A DNA stretch of 8,679 nt from NCBI GenBank assembly GCA_902766855.1, contig CACXFE010000070.1, forward strand, positions 1 to 8,679. Direction: 5' to 3'. Numbering within the stretch: position 1 is the first letter of the stretch; each line of letters begins with the position of its first letter. The notes under the pieces were generated by a model, which saw only the letters and a list, made by a program, of their open reading frames with translations, made no database searches and was not told the DNA's origin. Shown here piece by piece: positions 7,212 through 8,679 of this stretch. This DNA comes from Oscillospiraceae bacterium (GTDB taxonomy: Bacteria > Bacillota > Clostridia > Oscillospirales > Acutalibacteraceae). Made by a program: the position numbers and the translations under genes.

Positions 7212-8345
7212 TTACGATTCCCGAATTTCAATGGGAATCCCGTTGAGTTCCACGCCTTCCTCCGCCCGGATCAGGATATATTTCACCCCTCCGATCACGC
7301 GGGTTTCCACCAGATCGCCGCGGTCGGGATTGATTTTGATGCTTACATCCGCTGAAGAAAGTTCCAGTTTTTTGGATTCGATGATGTTGGCGGGGCAAAT
7401 TTTAGCGGCGGAGCCGAAGGTGCGGTCATACCGCTGTTCAAAGGCGGCAATACGGTCGGGATCGGCGTCGTTTTCCCGCAGAACGCTTGCGATTTCACTT
7501 TTGGAAAGCCGCAGGGTTTCCGGCTCTTTGCGCTCTTTATGTTCGGCAATAATGGCACCGACGGTTTCCCGCACTCCTTCCATCATTTCAAAGGTGCAGT
7601 CCTCCGCCAAAGATTCCCGAAAGACCGATCCGAAGGCTTCCTGCTGCACAGAAGCGGGGAGGGGCGGCTTGACGCCGAAAAGTGCGCCGGTCAAAGCCGA
7701 GTGATCGGCATAGGTGTCTTTTGTGTAAAGCAGGGTGCCGTAGAGGTTGGCGGCGCGATCATCAAACGCGGGAAATAAAAACCCGAGAACGGGGGAAGAT
7801 ACCACCGAGTTTGCGGCTAAATTTTTAAAAGTATGGTCAAAAGCGGCAAAACTCAAAAGCGGTTTGGTCAATTTGATCGGGCAGACCGAGCAGATAAAAT
7901 AGGAAAAAACATGGGTGGATTCTTCGGATTTTTTCCCGTCTTCCCCGTAGGTGAAAACATCATAGGATTCGGTGGCAAACAGGATCAGATAACTGCCCTC
8001 CATCCGCACTTGGGTTTTGATCGCTTCGATCACTTCCTTTAATGCCTCCTCATCCCGCAAAGCGGAATCCCGCAGGCGTAAAAGGCGCTTATGCTCTTGC
8101 CCGTTTAAAACCTGTGCGTTTGGAAATTCCAGATCGATCAGGTTTTTCCCCATCCCGCCGGACAGGGTTTTACGAAAGAGGGAAAGCACGGCTTCGGTTT
8201 CGTCTTCCGTAAAAGAGGCGAGGGGTTGGGAAAACGCGGTAACGGTTTCCCCTTTCTCATTCACAAGACAGCCTTTGATGCTGACAATATTATTTTTTTG
8301 GGAATGAAAGCGCCGGCGTAACTCGGCGGTTTCCTTTTCGTTCAT
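7212..8345 (-). CDS. DUF4317 family protein, function unknown
   Basis: The 377-residue product matches my memory of the DUF4317 family, which is common in Clostridia and has no known function. Supporting features are the N-terminus MNEKETAELRRRF followed by SIKGCLVNEKGE, and the C-terminal block with IKINPDRGDLVETR, GGVKYILIRAEEGVELNG. There is no signal peptide or clear membrane segment, so it is probably cytosolic. The middle has a GSYLILFATESYDVF strand region and FSYFICSVCPIKLTKPLLSF. The ATG at 8345 is preferred because AAGGTGAT lies just upstream and the family N-terminus begins there; a longer reading frame would start at 8429, inside the promoter. The gene has its own promoter and no strong terminator follows, so some read-through into the glycolipid cluster is possible. 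Its partner genes here do not reveal a role. Confidence 0.85.
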   Translation of the reverse strand: MNEKETAELRRRFHSQKNNIVSIKGCLVNEKGETVTAFSQPLASFTEDETEAVLSLFRKTLSGGMGKNLIDLEFPNAQVLNGQEHKRLLRLRDSALRDEEALKEVIEAIKTQVRMEGSYLILFATESYDVFTYGEDGKKSEESTHVFSYFICSVCPIKLTKPLLSFAAFDHTFKNLAANSVVSSPVLGFLFPAFDDRAANLYGTLLYTKDTYADHSALTGALFGVKPPLPASVQQEAFGSVFRESLAEDCTFEMMEGVRETVGAIIAEHKERKEPETLRLSKSEIASVLRENDADPDRIAAFEQRYDRTFGSAAKICPANIIESKKLELSSADVSIKINPDRGDLVETRVIGGVKYILIRAEEGVELNGIPIEIRES

Positions 8346-8400
8346 AACAATCACCTTATCTTTCAGGACGCAAAACGCGATGCGGCATTGCGATTTTTTG

Positions 8401-8429
8401 ATTATAGCACGAAACCCCCTTTTTTTCAA
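8401..8429 (-). promoter_or_regulatory. Strong sigma-70-type promoter for the DUF4317 gene
   Basis: On the minus strand, TTGAAA (-35, 8424-8429) and a consensus TATAAT (-10, 8401-8406) are separated by 17 bases. Transcription should begin near 8394, giving a leader of about 50 nt. The spacer carries a GGGGG run. It is divergent from the promoter at 8481-8509, with about 50 AT-rich bases between the two -35 boxes. Confidence 0.82.
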
Positions 8430-8480
8430 CCGATAACTTTTTTAAGATTTTATTAAAATAGAGCGAACGGAAAATAGGGG

Positions 8481-8509
8481 TTGTATTATCGGGGGAAAAA
8501 TGGTAAAAT
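8481..8509 (+). promoter_or_regulatory. Sigma-70-type promoter with extended -10, for the gene at 8650
   Basis: TTGTAT (-35, 8481-8486), a 17-base spacer and TAAAAT (-10, 8504-8509) form a good promoter. TGG directly before the -10 box is an extended -10 element. The predicted start is near 8516, which leaves a leader of about 134 nt. The spacer holds TCGGGGGAAAAAT (8489-8501), identical to the element in the aldolase promoter spacer. Confidence 0.75.
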
Positions 8510-8515
8510 AATGTC

Positions 8516-8649
8516 AACCGAACAAATGCCGGCACACCGCCGGTATTTGCGAAAAAGCGTTGTTTGAACGCTTCTTTTAAATCTTTGATTTGTTCAGCAT
8601 GCATTTCAATAAATCTGTCTATCGTAATTGTAAGAAAGGGAATTTAACC
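8516..8649 (+). promoter_or_regulatory. Structured 5' leader of the gene at 8650
   Basis: The leader contains an 11-bp stem with one G-T pair (8523-8533 with 8539-8549, loop ACACC). Next comes a perfect 7-bp stem AAGCGTT/AACGCTT (8555-8561 with 8567-8573), followed by the T-rich CTTTTAAATCTTT. GAACAAAT at 8520-8527 is also exactly complementary to ATTTGTTC at 8588-8595. That pairing would compete with the base of the first stem. The arrangement could be an attenuator or small riboswitch-like element, but I do not recognise a known class. Confidence 0.4.
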
Positions 8650-8679
8650 ATGAAACCATATGATGTATTGATTGTGGGA
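8650..8679 (+). CDS. Start of a probable FAD/NAD-binding oxidoreductase (partial)
   Basis: Only ten codons are present before the window ends, reading MKPYDVLIVG. This is the typical first strand of a Rossmann dinucleotide-binding fold, which would continue as GxGxxG, as in FAD-dependent oxidoreductases. AAAGGG nine bases before the ATG is a suitable ribosome binding site, and a good promoter lies upstream. The specific enzyme cannot be identified from so few residues. Confidence 0.6.
   Translation, partial: MKPYDVLIVG

Overview
The window looks like chromosomal DNA from a low- to mid-G+C Gram-positive anaerobe, most likely an uncultured Clostridia member (Bacillota). The reasons are strong AGGAG-type ribosome binding sites, a Gram-positive-type class II fructose-bisphosphate aldolase, a DUF4317 protein, a CrtO-type acyltransferase and a diacylglycerol glucosyltransferase of the MGDG-synthase/UgtP type. 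The taxonomic call is inference. No phage, transposase, CRISPR, rRNA or tRNA signal was found.

Layout, left to right. Positions 1-233 form an apparently non-coding upstream region with several inverted repeats and a 15-codon mini-ORF ending at the next gene's ribosome binding site. An ABC-F ATPase (234-2132, +) follows. It converges on a class II aldolase (2200-3063, -), and a near-symmetrical hairpin terminator serves both. Further right, all genes up to 8345 are on the minus strand: a small lipoyl-less E2-like acyltransferase (3156-4004) with its own promoter, then a tightly packed four-gene cluster. In transcription order the cluster is a CrtO-like acyltransferase (7131-6622), a GT28-type diacylglycerol glycosyltransferase (6647-5520), a PAP2 phosphatase (5533-4868) and an alpha/beta hydrolase (4771-4097). 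The first three genes overlap, and one promoter at 7172-7200 can drive all four. A DUF4317 gene (7212-8345) lies upstream with its own strong promoter. A divergent promoter at 8481-8509 drives a gene starting at 8650, of which only ten codons are present; they look like the N-terminus of an FAD/NAD-binding oxidoreductase.

The most interesting unit is the four-gene cluster. PAP2 phosphatases can make diacylglycerol (or recycle a lipid pyrophosphate), UgtP/MGDG-type enzymes glycosylate diacylglycerol, and CrtO acylates a sugar on a glycolipid in staphyloxanthin synthesis. With no carotenoid genes visible here, the cluster may build or remodel an acylated membrane glycolipid; this is a hypothesis. 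Other points worth checking are an E2-type acyltransferase fold whose usual catalytic His and Asp are both replaced, an identical 13-base element in the spacers of two promoters, and a leader of about 134 nt with mutually exclusive helices ahead of the last gene. All claims come from reading the sequence without database searches.
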